Assembly (NCBI GenBank): GCA_009746045.1
Contig: RPFO01000199.1
Span: 582,501-646,500, forward strand
DNA: 64,000 nt
From: Mesostigma viride
Lineage: Eukaryota > Streptophyta > Mesostigmatophyceae > Mesostigmatales > Mesostigmataceae
Direction of reading: 5' to 3'
Position 1 is the first letter of the stretch. Every line of letters begins with the position of its first letter. The notes beneath the pieces were generated by a model, which saw nothing but the letters and a program-made list of their open reading frames with translations, did no database searches and was not told where the DNA came from. Both the position numbers and the translations under genes were made by a program. Below are positions 33,501 to 44,301 of the stretch, piece after piece.

Positions 33501-36500
33501 GAGGGTGTGCGCCACAGGAAGCAGCTGGCACAAGCGGGGCCGACACGAGAGGGGTGCCCTTGAAACAGGGCGCGATGCGCATTTTCAGGTGGCGGCCAAG
33601 GACAGCATCTGGTGGGATCGCAGCCATTCCGGTGGCCAGATGGTGAGGCACGCATCACCCGCCAACAGCACGAAGACCCCCCCTTCCAAAAACGTGTGAG
33701 GAGCGACCCGGGCATGCGCGTCGTCGGCCACGCACGGGCCACTCTAACAGAAGCAGCCTTACCAGAGCAAGAACAACGGCTGCTGGCTGAGAAGGCCAGA
33801 TGTATGACAATTATGCAACGCAAGCATCACAAGTAGCGATCTCGAATAGGGCTACCATGATGGCTACGCATTGGAGTTGTAAAGCGAAGAAGACCAGTAC
33901 TGCCGGTCGTGTCGCTAACGCGGGCAGCATCCAGCGCGCGTGGCATTTTACGCACCAGCATGTAGCCGTCGAGCATGGCACGCGCCGCAGGGGCCGTCGT
34001 CCGCACGCCAGGTGGCGGCAGGGGCCTCCTGGGTGGGTCCTTGGTCTTGACCCTGGCGGGTGGCTGGATGGGCTCCGGGAAGGCAAACTCCCCCACACTG
34101 AGGCATGTCCCATCTGCGCCGTGGCGGTGGATGTCCCCCGGCACGCAACCACAGCGCAAGGATTCACACACACGGTTGAGATGCGGGCGCAGGGGTGGCA
34201 CATGGGAGCCGGAAGAGGGAGGGCGGCGCGGGCCAGCAGGGGGCAATATAAGCACAGGCGCTAGAGAGAGCAGGAGCAGAGAGGACGGTAGCTATAAGGA
34301 GAAGCAAAGCGGAGCCAGGTAGCAGTGCCAGGTAGCAACCAGTGGCCAACAGACACCGATGCATGCAGCATTTGCCACACGGCCCACCGTGGCGGATGAG
34401 TGGCATCCTCTACCGGACCCATACCCATCCCTGGCCATCCACGTTGGGAATGCAGCTGGCGACAGGAGGTTGCTGCCCTGCCACGCACCTTTGGGCCTGG
34501 GTGGCGGCTTGACACCGGCGCCCCTCGCGGGCGACGCCTGCTTGATGGGGAAGCTTCCCCCTCCCCCTGACGCCGTCCGGGACATGCCCCCGCCGTCAAC
34601 CTCCATGGCTTGGCCGGGGGCTGACCGGGGGCTGATTGTGGATACCTTGCCCCCCCCTCCACCTCCATCCATGCCGCTGTACCCCCCCCCTCCCCCCCCA
34701 CTGCTGCTGCCGGCATTGGATGGCGCGCTGAGTCGTACGTCCGTCACGGGCGACGCGTTGCGTGCGATGGCCGCCATGGGCTTGGTGCTGCCGCTCAGCG
34801 GGGGCCCATGGGAGGCGGGGCCGGTCCGTGGGCTCCTGTCGGTGGCGGCGCTGGCGCCCTGGTTGCGGCCGTCTGCTGTGGGGGCATGCACAGGGTCATG
34901 CCAGGGAGATGCTCGGTTGAGACGCGTGACAGTGTGACCTGCGAAGACCTGTGCGGCAACTAGTGCTACCCAGCGACACGACACTTGCACCCCCTTTGCA
35001 ACGGTGCTGAGCAGAGGCCGCAGGTTCCACATGGCCCATGCAGTGCGGATGCGTGCGTGCATGGCTACCGGTGGCGTGCATGCCAGCAGCGAGCACGAGT
35101 ACATGAAACGTGTCAGGGCATCATGAGGCAAGCTACCGGCATGTGCCACACCCCTGTTGATGACGCGATTGCACAAGTTGTATGATTGACATGGATGTGG
35201 CAAGGCATGCCCGTGCGCATGCGGTCCACGTGGGTAATACTGTAGGCGCCAGCCACGCCTGCAGTGCCACGACACAACACTGCTCCCGGACACCACACCG
35301 CCAAGATGCACGCAGCGGGGCCATCCTACCCCGCCTCTGCTGATGGCTCCCTGTTTCAGCTCCCCCCCCCACCGTCACCTCTGGGCCTGCTTTATGCACC
35401 CAGGCGCACGACCAGCGCCGCAAGAAAGTGCCACCCTAAATGCATGGCTGCGCACACCCAACACAATCCCCACAAGGCAAGGAGCAAGAGCCAGAAACGG
35501 TCCCAGCCCCTCCGTACGCGCATCCCAAGAAAAGAACGCATCAGGTCGGTACAGAAGCAGCACCCCAGCGCGTCCAGCGCGCTCTCACCGCGCGGAGTTG
35601 TCTTCCCCCTGGCAGGGGGCTTGCCGCGGCCTCCCTGGTCGATCGAGGCAGTGCGAGGACTCGGGCTGCCCTCAGGCGGGGCCTGCACTGTGCACCAAGA
35701 TGGCAAGGGCACAGTTAAGGTATGGTCAAGAGGGGGCATGGCAGCGGAGGCCGAGAGGGGACATGGCCGCGGCGGAGGCCGAGAAGGGACATGGCCGCGG
35801 TGGCCAAGAGGGGACATGGCCGCGGCGGAGGCCGAGAGGGGACATGGCAGCGGTGGCCAAGAGGGGACATAGCCGCGGCGAAGGCCGAGAGGGGACATGG
35901 CCGCGGCGGAGGCCGAGAGGGGACATGGCAGCGGCGGAGGCCGAGAGGGGACATGGCCGCGGCTGTGGCCAAGACGGGACATGGCAGCGGTGGCCAAGAG
36001 GGGACATGCCCGCGGTGGCCAAGAGGGGACATGGCCGCCGAGGAGGCATGCATGCGCTTTTGTTGGAACCAAGCGGCACTATGGGCTGGGCACAGGCAGC
36101 ACAGCTCGCAACGCACGGGGCTGATGCACATTGGATGATGCATGGAAAGAGGCTGGGTTCCCGCTGCGTCGCATCTCCCCATACATGCCCGTGGCAGAAA
36201 AAGATATTCTAGATCAGCCCAGCCAGCTCACCGGGCACTGCCACAGAGCGCTTGTCAAAAAACTCGCTGTCAGAGTGCTGGGGGTGTCAGAAACCTCCCA
36301 ACCTCAACTCAACCATGTGCCTTTTACAAGGATATAAGATGGCACATCATGATAACAAATGCAAACTTCACACAAACGTCCACAAAATGGATTCAGGAGC
36401 TCGAAACACGATTTTTTATTCCCCCCTTTGGTGGCTTACAGGTGTTTCCCCAGCACGCATGGTGGTTCCAGCACGCAGGGTGGTTATCTGCCAATGGCTG

Positions 36501-37619
36501 CATGCCACGCCATCCACCCACGAGTTGCTCACCCACTTTCAGGTTACGATTCTTGGCTGAGCAATGCCTGGCCCGCATCTACCACCAAAACTATAATACT
36601 AACTACTAATCACCAAATTTTTATGTGAATCCCACAAGGCTGTGGCAAGGTAAAGACCAGTAGAGAATAATAGCAGTAGGGACTAAATCAGGGAATAACG
36701 ATGATGGTGCAGTAAGTGACGGTAATAATTAAAAGCCTATCTGTATGTTCCAGTCCCACCACAGTACCCACCCGCATGACACAAACCCCAGAGGACAGCC
36801 ACGATAGCACAGCACGCGTCTACATAACATCAGTGAGGCATCTTCATCCTTTCCAAGTCCATCCACGAGGCACAGCTGTAATCAAAATGTGGGAACAAAA
36901 TTGGCTGCTGGATGCGGCTCGCGCCATGTGACACCTGTCGGTTGCTCATGCATGCTACCTGCCTCTGGCTTTGATAAACCCCACGACCTTGGCGACGGCA
37001 TGTCCAAGGTAACCAACGCTCTAAAATAGCTCACCTGTCTCCCCCCGTTTACCACAGCCCCTAATCACAGACACGGCCACAGTTACACCAGAACAACGAC
37101 CGAAAAAATGACGCCACACGCACACTCCTATGATCGGCATGTCGGTCCCTATGATCACAGCAGCAAACCTCTATCTCTCGACGGAGAGCTTCAGGATGTG
37201 CAAGGCAGTAGTTCTTCGTACTGTAGTTAGAGTAACCCTTGGAATAACCACTCTACGATGATACGGAGAGCGGCATGTGGCCCAACGCCTTCTAGCCTAG
37301 CGTTGGCGTAGGAGATGCCTTGCAGAGGGATGGGCTGGTACACCCGCACAGCTATACCGCGTCCCCTAGGTTTGCCTTCAGCCTATGAATCATCCATGCT
37401 CGTAATGTACGCAATGCTGGAACGACATTGGCCAACTAACACAAGGGTACACCGCGCAATACATGCACACGAGCAAAAACCCATAGCCAATTGCCCACGG
37501 GCACGCACCTTACTAGATCCCCGAGTTGTTCGTTGAGGCTGTAATGGTTCTGACCCGTTTTGCTCCGCGGAATCCTCGGTATTTTTATCCGGGTCTTGTA
37601 CAAGCTCGCCCGACGTCAT
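24509..37619 (-). CDS. XRRA1: XRRA1-like leucine-rich-repeat protein, 14 exons
   Basis: Exons (5' to 3'): 37619-37509, 35682-35589, 34875-34425, 34097-33956, 33386-33243, 32436-32338, 31576-31358, 30005-29835, 29376-29143, 28632-28573, 27762-27565, 26844-26743, 25623-25504, 24613-24509. All phases agree, giving 749 residues; human XRRA1 is about 790. Residues 1-250 are low-complexity, rich in Pro, Gly and Ser. From about 262 comes LDGYML, then SMDASENAV, RRLNLACNG, MLDLSFNSLAPASLACL with NGLEALPP, SLNLSHNRIRKLPP and LFLLGNPLVVL: the leucine-rich repeats in XRRA1 order. The C-terminal KALQYALDHPL and IDPKPKPYER match the XRRA1 tail, and the final exon looks coiled-coil. XRRA1 is linked by name to the X-ray response, but its molecular role is unclear. 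A 6-base micro-exon at 25293-25298 could also fit in frame. The first two exons rest on splice signals and phase only. Confidence 0.82.
26024..26523. repeat. 50-base minisatellite, about 10 copies
   Basis: Nearly identical 50-base units beginning GCGCATGGCGCCATGTCCAT. They lie in intron 12 of the XRRA1-like gene. Confidence 0.95.
30601..31257. repeat. 33-base minisatellite, about 20 copies
   Basis: The unit contains GATGCGCCTATAATGGGATG followed by CATGCGTCTATAT. A recurring variant has GCGCGTATAATG. It lies in intron 7 of the XRRA1-like gene. Since 33 is a multiple of three and the unit lacks stops, long frames run through it on both strands; they have no other support. Confidence 0.96.
32247..32378 (-). 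repeat. 44-base tandem triplication of an exon end and its splice donor
   Basis: Around the 3' end of XRRA1-like exon 6 the segment holding CAGAGCTTCCAGCTATT, GAG and the donor GTAGG occurs three times at 44-base spacing (AGCT at 257, 301 and 345 of the 32 kb block). Each copy keeps a donor-like GAG|GTAGG. Confidence 0.88.
35750..36035. repeat. Degenerate 24-28-base tandem repeat (GAGGGGACATGGC units)
   Basis: About 11 units built on GAGGGGACATGGCCGCGG or GAGGGGACATGGCAGCGG, joined by GCCGA or GCCAA linkers. They lie in intron 1 of the XRRA1-like gene. Confidence 0.85.
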
Positions 37620-39732
37620 GAGCCTGGGAGAAACGCGACCAGAAAACCATGACTAGCGGATATCGAAAGGCATACAACCACGCCTAAGCACATCGCACTA
37701 TCATTTTTCCCGGATCCCGATTGCAAATCTTGCCAGACAATTTATCAGTTTGTCCTATAACACACGCAAATCGATATGGAAACAAAATAACGTCTTTCCT
37801 AAACGTGGGCAGAAAATAACCAAAATGCTAATTCGGGTACGTGGTTCTCCACACCTCTGCTCCGGTCTAACGAGCCAACAATCCCAGACATTGCTGCCTA
37901 CTGATTTAACACGGAGATACTCGGAGAAAAAAAACTGTAAAGTGACTAATTTTATCTAGGATCCAGTAAGAGACACCTAAAATAGGCACACAGGGATTTT
38001 ATTGTTTTATTAGTCCTTGCTACTTGGTTGCGGTACATACTGCTCCAGCGCTTTCCAAGGCATCGGAACTCCCTACAGTTGTACAGTACTGTAGTCCAGA
38101 ACCCCATTAATAATTCCCAACCTGTTCCCAAAGCATTTTCATTATGTCCAAGTCACAATTCACAACATTATGTGGAACGTTGTGCTGACCATTTTATGCC
38201 TTTTTTTCATGCACTAAAATGATTAATGGTCGGGAAATCGCGGTCGACGATTATCTGAAGTCCTGTCAAGGAGGGTATTTGTGAATCCAAATAGTCGGTC
38301 TCTTCACCTGCTGTTTTTGACGGTCGGCGTATGGGCCCATGCGGAAGGTGGCCCAGGACGATGCGCGTGTTTCTGTCAAGATTGGTGCAGGCAAAAGTTT
38401 AGCTGCATAGTTGTTTGGGTTTCGATCCCTGTCATTATATCTTGAAGTCGTTCTGGCGGAGACTTAGTTGGGGAGTGGATTCGGGGTAAACTTCCCAGCA
38501 ACCGGCGGCCTTTTCTTTTTTCATATCTAGGGCCATGAAAACCCGCCGCGGACTCCATGTAGTTTGCTCTCGAATGCACAGTGATTGAAGCGATGCCGGG
38601 TTCCATGATCTATATAGCTGGTTTATTGAACCATGTTACCGTGCTTAACAAAAAAATTTAGAGCTGTATAACATTTGGGCAATTTTCAAATTCTAGGAAC
38701 AAGATCGCCGAGCAAGTCCCGACCGTATTTTTCTGTTAGTCAATAGATTGATCCATTCGCCGGGTTTTTTTCCACTGCGACCGAGTATAAATTTTGGGGC
38801 GAGCATTTGCGTCTTGACGCCAAGTGGCTTATCTGACTGGGATCCAAAGTCCACGTAAAGGGCTAGTCGTTGACAAGCCTTTTCTCTTAGAAGCTTTTTC
38901 ACCCAGGTAATCTTCTTGTTCTGGCAAAGCCTTCCTTTCCCCTGCTCAATATGCACGCTCGCGTTTATATTGCTAACGTTTCGCTAATCTCTTACTCTTT
39001 TTTCTTTCTCAGCAAAAGGGGATCAACATATTGTATGTGTGCATTCCCCGCATGAGGTTCTTTCCCCTTGTACTAAGTCCTTCCTATGATGTCCATACGC
39101 GTAAATCTTTGTCCGCTACTGTATTACAAGACCAATGAAGCGTCCAATTGGCGAACTCAAGACTCAAGGAATTTTTGCCCGAGCTCTTTCCAATGCCGCC
39201 ATAGGAACAGGTGAATTTGTTGCTAGTTTGCCACACATCCGTCAGGGAGGGCATATCATGCTGGCTTCTCCATCTGATCCTACTACCATGTCGTTAGCCA
39301 CGGCACATGTGGCTGCCACACACGGTGGCTTGAAGCACTTCCTTTGCGTGGGCACTACCCTGGGAGCAATTTAACGGGATCGGGGTCGGTTAATGCGGGG
39401 CTGGGATTCTTAGCAAACTTAGTTGCCGTCATAGTTTTCCCCAGCCAATTACATCCAACGAGCCTTTGCTGCGTACTAAATAAAGGTCCACACATATTGC
39501 TTCACGTTTTACGGTGTGGTGTCACATATAGTGCAGGCCCAATGGAACAAACGGGCTGGGTTTGGTAAAGCTGTACGACATGATCTTTGCTCAAGTTTTG
39601 AGATTGCTTAGTATCTCCCTCCCTCTAGTACATGTGTGGCCCACCGGAGCGCAGCTATCGTTGGAGCCACAGCCCGCCCCCTTTCTGACCCGAGCTTGCC
39701 ATCCCCCACCACGCACACACCTTGCAGCAAAC
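37620..39732. other. 2.1-kb intergenic region between divergent genes
   Basis: This lies between the XRRA1-like start (37619, minus) and the unknown gene (39733, plus), and is AT-rich compared with its flanks. Frames at 38376-38606 and 38693-38956 (minus) and 39135-39374 (plus) are short and unrecognised. I see no domain, splice context or repeat to support any of them. Promoters for both neighbours should lie here. Confidence 0.4.
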
Positions 39733-42466
39733 ATGGCGGGCAAGCGCAGGGCACCTGAGGCGTCCACAAAGGACCAGCGCGACTTGGGCAGGACATCACG
39801 GATGCATGCCGCCGATGCATCTGCAGCCCAGGTGGGAGAAGCCCCCGCCCTGCAGGGTGTGGAAGGGTTTGACGAGCTGCAGGCCGCACGGGCCATGGAC
39901 AGCCCCCTGGGAAGCAAGGCCGAGCCTTTGTCTGGAAGCAAGGGGGAAGAGTGGTCGGGAGGCAGGCCTGCGATGTGGTCAGGAAGCAGATATGAACATT
40001 TTTCGAGAGGGGAGGCGGACCGTTGGCCAGGAGCGGAGCCGCAGCATGGGTCTGGAGGGGAGGGCGTTGGACGGTACAGGGACCCTTGGGGTTTCGACAC
40101 CCCGCCGTGGGAGGTGCCTCCCGATAACGTGTTTAATGGTGGGTACCTGATGGGGGTACTTGATGGGGGGGGATGAGGATGGCGTGCGATTCTTGTGGGT
40201 AGAACCACACAGGTTACACCTGCACGTGCAAGCGGCCCAGCCCACAGCCTTATATCCCTTCTGTCTCACGTCTGCCATGCATGGCAAGGCGCAAGTCAGC
40301 CATAGCTAGACAGAACACACACGGTTGCCTTACTGGCTATAGTAGCGGCCAAGGCCATCCCTGCCGGTGGGATCCCATCATGGCATGCCGCTGTGATGTG
40401 TAGCGGCATCGTCGCATGCTCCCTGGTCGGATCAATCTCTCTCAAATACGCCACGGGCCCCCCCGGATGTTTCCTCCACAGCAATCCGGTGGCACTTGTG
40501 GAAGTAGGCCGCACATCGAAGCACGAGACAGACACGCACACGGTGGGTTGCGGCAGCACCGTTGCAAGCATCCCGGGTAATGCGCTTGTCTGCTCATCCA
40601 AGTCTTGGAAACAAGTCTCACCGTTGCCACCTCGGCTCCTGCCCGCACCCCTGCCCCTGTGGCCACCACTGCTGCCCGCGCCCCCGCCCCCGTGGCCACC
40701 ACTGCTGCCCGTGCCCCTGCTCCTGTGGCCACCACTGCTGCTCGTGTTCCTGCCTGCTTGCACCCTGTGCTGCGGCAGCCAATTGGGCTGGTGACCGGGA
40801 GGATGATGGGTTTGCCCCCAGCAGCGCAAGGAGGGGGCACCAGCTGGCGGATGTGGATTCGCTGGAGATGAGGTGAGGAGCTGTAATTGGCTGCTGCTGT
40901 ATGGGCATGGGGCTCCAGAGGTGCGGAAGCGATTTTTCTTGCGTCTATAGTATAGAGATGGTTGCGACTATAGTATCGATGATAATAGCTTCTTTGATAT
41001 TAATGGTAATAGTTATAATTTGAACAGCACATCCGCGCTGGGATGATCCAGGACCTGCAGCATGGTTGTTTGGAAAGCCTCTGATAACAGAGGGCGCTCT
41101 GAACAGCAACAAAATGCCATGTTCACCTTGCCGTTGCCTCCAAGCTCCCATGCACCTGCATGACTTGCGACTGTGTCTGCTTGCCCAGGCCCCCCCCTGT
41201 GCCACCCTATCACCCTGCCGTGCCGCCCTGCCACGCGGCCATCCTTATCACCTCCCCACGGTCTCATGGCGTGTCCTCTGTCATGATCGGTGTGGGTATG
41301 CTTGGCCGGCACAGTCCACCCACGAGGCGCGCCGACTGCGAGGACCTCCACTGGCTGGAGGCGGACGCGTACCCTGCAAACCACGCCGGCCGCAAGAGGA
41401 GGTCCACCTCATGGGGCCGCACGTTGGAGGAGGAGACGCTGCTGCCGCCGGCACGCAAAGACAGCCTCCCCTGGCCTGCCAAGCTGGCCAAGCGGACCAT
41501 TCTGGAGGATGAGGCCAGGGACCCATGGGTACGCTTTACCTGGTGGCGCGGTGTCTTGTTAACCCTGCGTGCTAGGAAGCCTCCCATCGGTTTCTTTGGC
41601 GCAGGGTCCAGGGCTCACAGCGTGCGCCCGCATCATGCTTCACAGGGGTGGCCTCGTTTTGTCCATGTTCCGAGGGGATTGACTCGGCGCACACTCGCAC
41701 ACCTCCCTTTCTTGCCCCTGTCTGCCTGCCATCTGCTTGGCCGGCTGCATCAAGTGGAGCAGTAATCCGTTCGTGCGTTGATTGCCGTTTCCGTGAATAC
41801 GCGCGACGGCTCATGAAGCATGCCCACATCCTTGTCATGTGCCTTCTCTTCCCCTTGCTTGCCCCCCTGCACGCGGCCATGTTGCAGGCGCAAGGAGCGC
41901 CCACCTGCGGGGACAGCTTGGCCTTCCCTCTCCCTGTCCCTGGCCGCGCGTGCTTTGGGTTTGACATCGATCTGGACGCGCCACCTGTCATCAGCGGGGG
42001 CCCGAGGAGGTCTCATCAAGCGTTCCTTCCCGCTCCCCCCAGCGGCTTGGACAGCATGCCACCTTGCACCTCCAGCATTACCTTCACACTCCCTGGTGCA
42101 CCACAGACTGCCAGCCGCAGCCTGGTCCCCCTCGCCATGCAGCCCTACTGGCCGGTTGACAGGGGTGCTCTGTTTCTGGAGCCGTGGAGGGCAGCTCCTG
42201 CCCAGGCTGGCTCGCCACTTGGCCCAATTCTGGTGGAGGACGAGGTGGGGTGCGACTTGGTGGACAGCTGGTCGATGCGGCATGCCATGCATGACGACAA
42301 GCCACCGCCGAGGACGCCTCCATCGTTGGCGGCGGAGAGATGGTGGCAGTCGGACAGTCAATCACACAGCGAAGAGCGGTGGCCACCAAAGGGGAATGGC
42401 AAGGCTTCCAGTTTCGGTCTGAAGGGAGAGTTTGCGTCGCCTTGTAATAACTACTTTGAGGAGTGA
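39733..42466 (+). CDS. Protein of unknown function, four exons, 430 residues
   Basis: Exons 39733-40138, 40779-40872, 41315-41528 and 41888-42466 join with agreeing phases (1, 2, 0) and good GT-AG signals. I do not recognise a family. Exon 1 begins MAGKRRAPEA, is hydrophilic, and contains degenerate Ser-Gly-Ser repeats (PLGSK, PLSGSK, MWSGSR) and then DPWGFDTPPWEVPPDNVF. Exon 3 is basic and Trp-rich (DLHWLEADAYP, GRKRR, DSLPWPAKLAKR). Exon 4 is Pro/Ser-rich and ends GEFASPCNNYFEE. There is no signal peptide or membrane helix. The basic patches and low complexity would suit a nuclear or RNA-associated protein, but that is a guess. Gene existence is moderately supported by the phase agreement. 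The start is the first ATG of the frame after an in-frame stop-rich region. Confidence 0.62.
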
Positions 42467-43093
42467 CGTTTAGAGCAGCCAAAAAATGGGAGGCGCAGCC
42501 CAAAAAGTCTCGTACGTGGGAATAATTTAAACAACATACTCTATGGGATTAGATTGAAAGTATGGCCGGCCCCATATGCTTGATATGGTGGATGCCAGGC
42601 ATGGCAGCAGCATGGGATCGTGCTGCAAGTACGTGAATGCATGTTGCCTTGGTGCATGAATTGGAGGCTCGAGGATCTGTCCAGTCACATGTAGCAGCAT
42701 GCATTCAAAAGGGGTTTGAATTTCCGTACTAGTTGTTCTGTGCCACGTTTCGATGAAGTTAACTGTCAAATATTTTATACGTACGGCAATGCGATCACAT
42801 GTGCATGCACTTGCTATAGAGCCTGATGTGTGCATGCCACAGCAGGTGCATGCACAACGGCATGCCTCATGCAGTCTAGCTGCAGCTAGAGTTCGTTTGT
42901 GACACATAGGCCGGACCAACCTAACTTGTTGATTATTCCTCCAAAAATTTACAACCAATTTGTGCATGTTGAATTGCTGAACCTGCCCTGCTAAAAAATC
43001 ATGCACACACTTGCTGAATCATCAAAACTACCCAAAAATATTGGGTGCCACAGAGTGAAACCCTCCTTTGAAATCACAAAAGTCCACAAGCAT
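42467..43093. other. Intergenic spacer
   Basis: AT-richer spacer after the unknown gene. No gene or repeat recognised. Confidence 0.4.
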
Positions 43094-43255
43094 ATGAGCT
43101 CAGATGAGGATTATATCCCCCTCTAGTGACTATATGGTTGGGGCATGATGCAGACGATATTTGTAGCTTTCGTGTAATTATTTTTCTAATGAGATTAGCA
43201 CTGTACTCCGTGGCATGCCCATGCTCATGACACGCAAGTACTTACTTACTTACTT
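43094..43255 (+). mobile_element. LINE-A, short 5'-truncated copy
   Basis: Only the last ORF2 codons (CAGATGAGGATTATATCCCC then CTCTAG), the 3' UTR and an (ACTT)n tail remain. ACAAGC on both sides (43086-43091 and 43256-43261) may be a decayed target duplication. Confidence 0.83.
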
Positions 43256-44301
43256 ACAAGCGAATGTGGGAAAAAACCCTTGGGCCTTTTTGTGCCTACA
43301 CTCGTACTGTGTGCCCAGAAGCCGGCATCAGAGGCAATTCGTGTAGGGGTGCATCGCAGCTCCGGTTGTGCCAGCCTGTCCCCGCCCATGTCTCCAAGTG
43401 AGGGAGCGCCAGGCCATGCGGATCGTGAGGGTGCTGGCACAGGCACCTCTGCAGTACACCGGGACCCAAAACAGGTAGCAAGGTTTGAAGAATCAACGGC
43501 ATTCCCATCGACTAAGGGACTGGATTGACAGATGCCGGAGACATGGCCCAGTTGGTGACAGGAGATGCACACCGCACCTTGCATCCTGGCCCAGGCCTCT
43601 CATTGTCCCTTGAGGCCTCTTATGCTCCACAGAATGCAAAGCAGGTAGTCGGACCCCGCAGACCACAAGGCTTTTGCATGTCTGCCCCAGCACCCAGCGG
43701 CCTTCCCCACCAGCGCTCCAAGGGGGTCTTGTGGAATAGATATCACATCTCAACGCAGGCGCAACTGGTCCCGGTGAGTGGCATCGGCGGGAAAGTGGCG
43801 GAACGATTGGGCAGCACATCCGTTTGACGGCCAAACACTGGAGCGGTACAACAGAGGGAAATGCAAACCCTTGGCACGACGTGCCAAGATAAAGCAAGCA
43901 GCAGCATCCCGATTCTCCAGCCCCCCTGCGCACCCATGCCAAAGGCACCGCACTGTAGACTGCTCCCACGGCGCGGGAGCTGCTGCCAGCCGGCTGACTA
44001 TGGGACGCGCCCGCCGTGGGGCCGTGGGGCAGCTGCCAGCGTGGTGGGCCGGGGACGCCCCGCGGTGGTTGCTGTAGTAATTATGAGTCCGCGCTTGCAC
44101 GTGCATGTGTCAGCATTTGTGTGTGCTTGGGTAAGGGGGTGTGCAGCTGCACGTGCAGGCACATGCCCAGCCAAGTGCGTGTCGCTGCCCAGCTGGCGGT
44201 AACGGGCAATGTTGTCCCGCGCTGCCACGTGTCCATGCCCATGGTGGGTCATCCACCACCCAGTGCCAGATGTCCACCCTCGTCCACCCGCGGGGCGTGG
44301 A
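43256..44301. other. Intergenic spacer with uncertain frames
   Basis: Plus-strand pieces at 43280-43528 and 43525-43827 could be exons because donor-like GTAG follows each, but there is no recognisable protein. I leave them uncalled. Confidence 0.35.

Noticed and set aside
38376-39374. Short frames of 76-87 codons between the two divergent genes
   Set aside because: None has a recognisable motif, and AT-rich intergenic DNA yields such frames by chance.
43280-43827. Possible exons with GTAG after them
   Set aside because: No protein similarity, no consistent phase between them, and no stop or start context that would make a gene.
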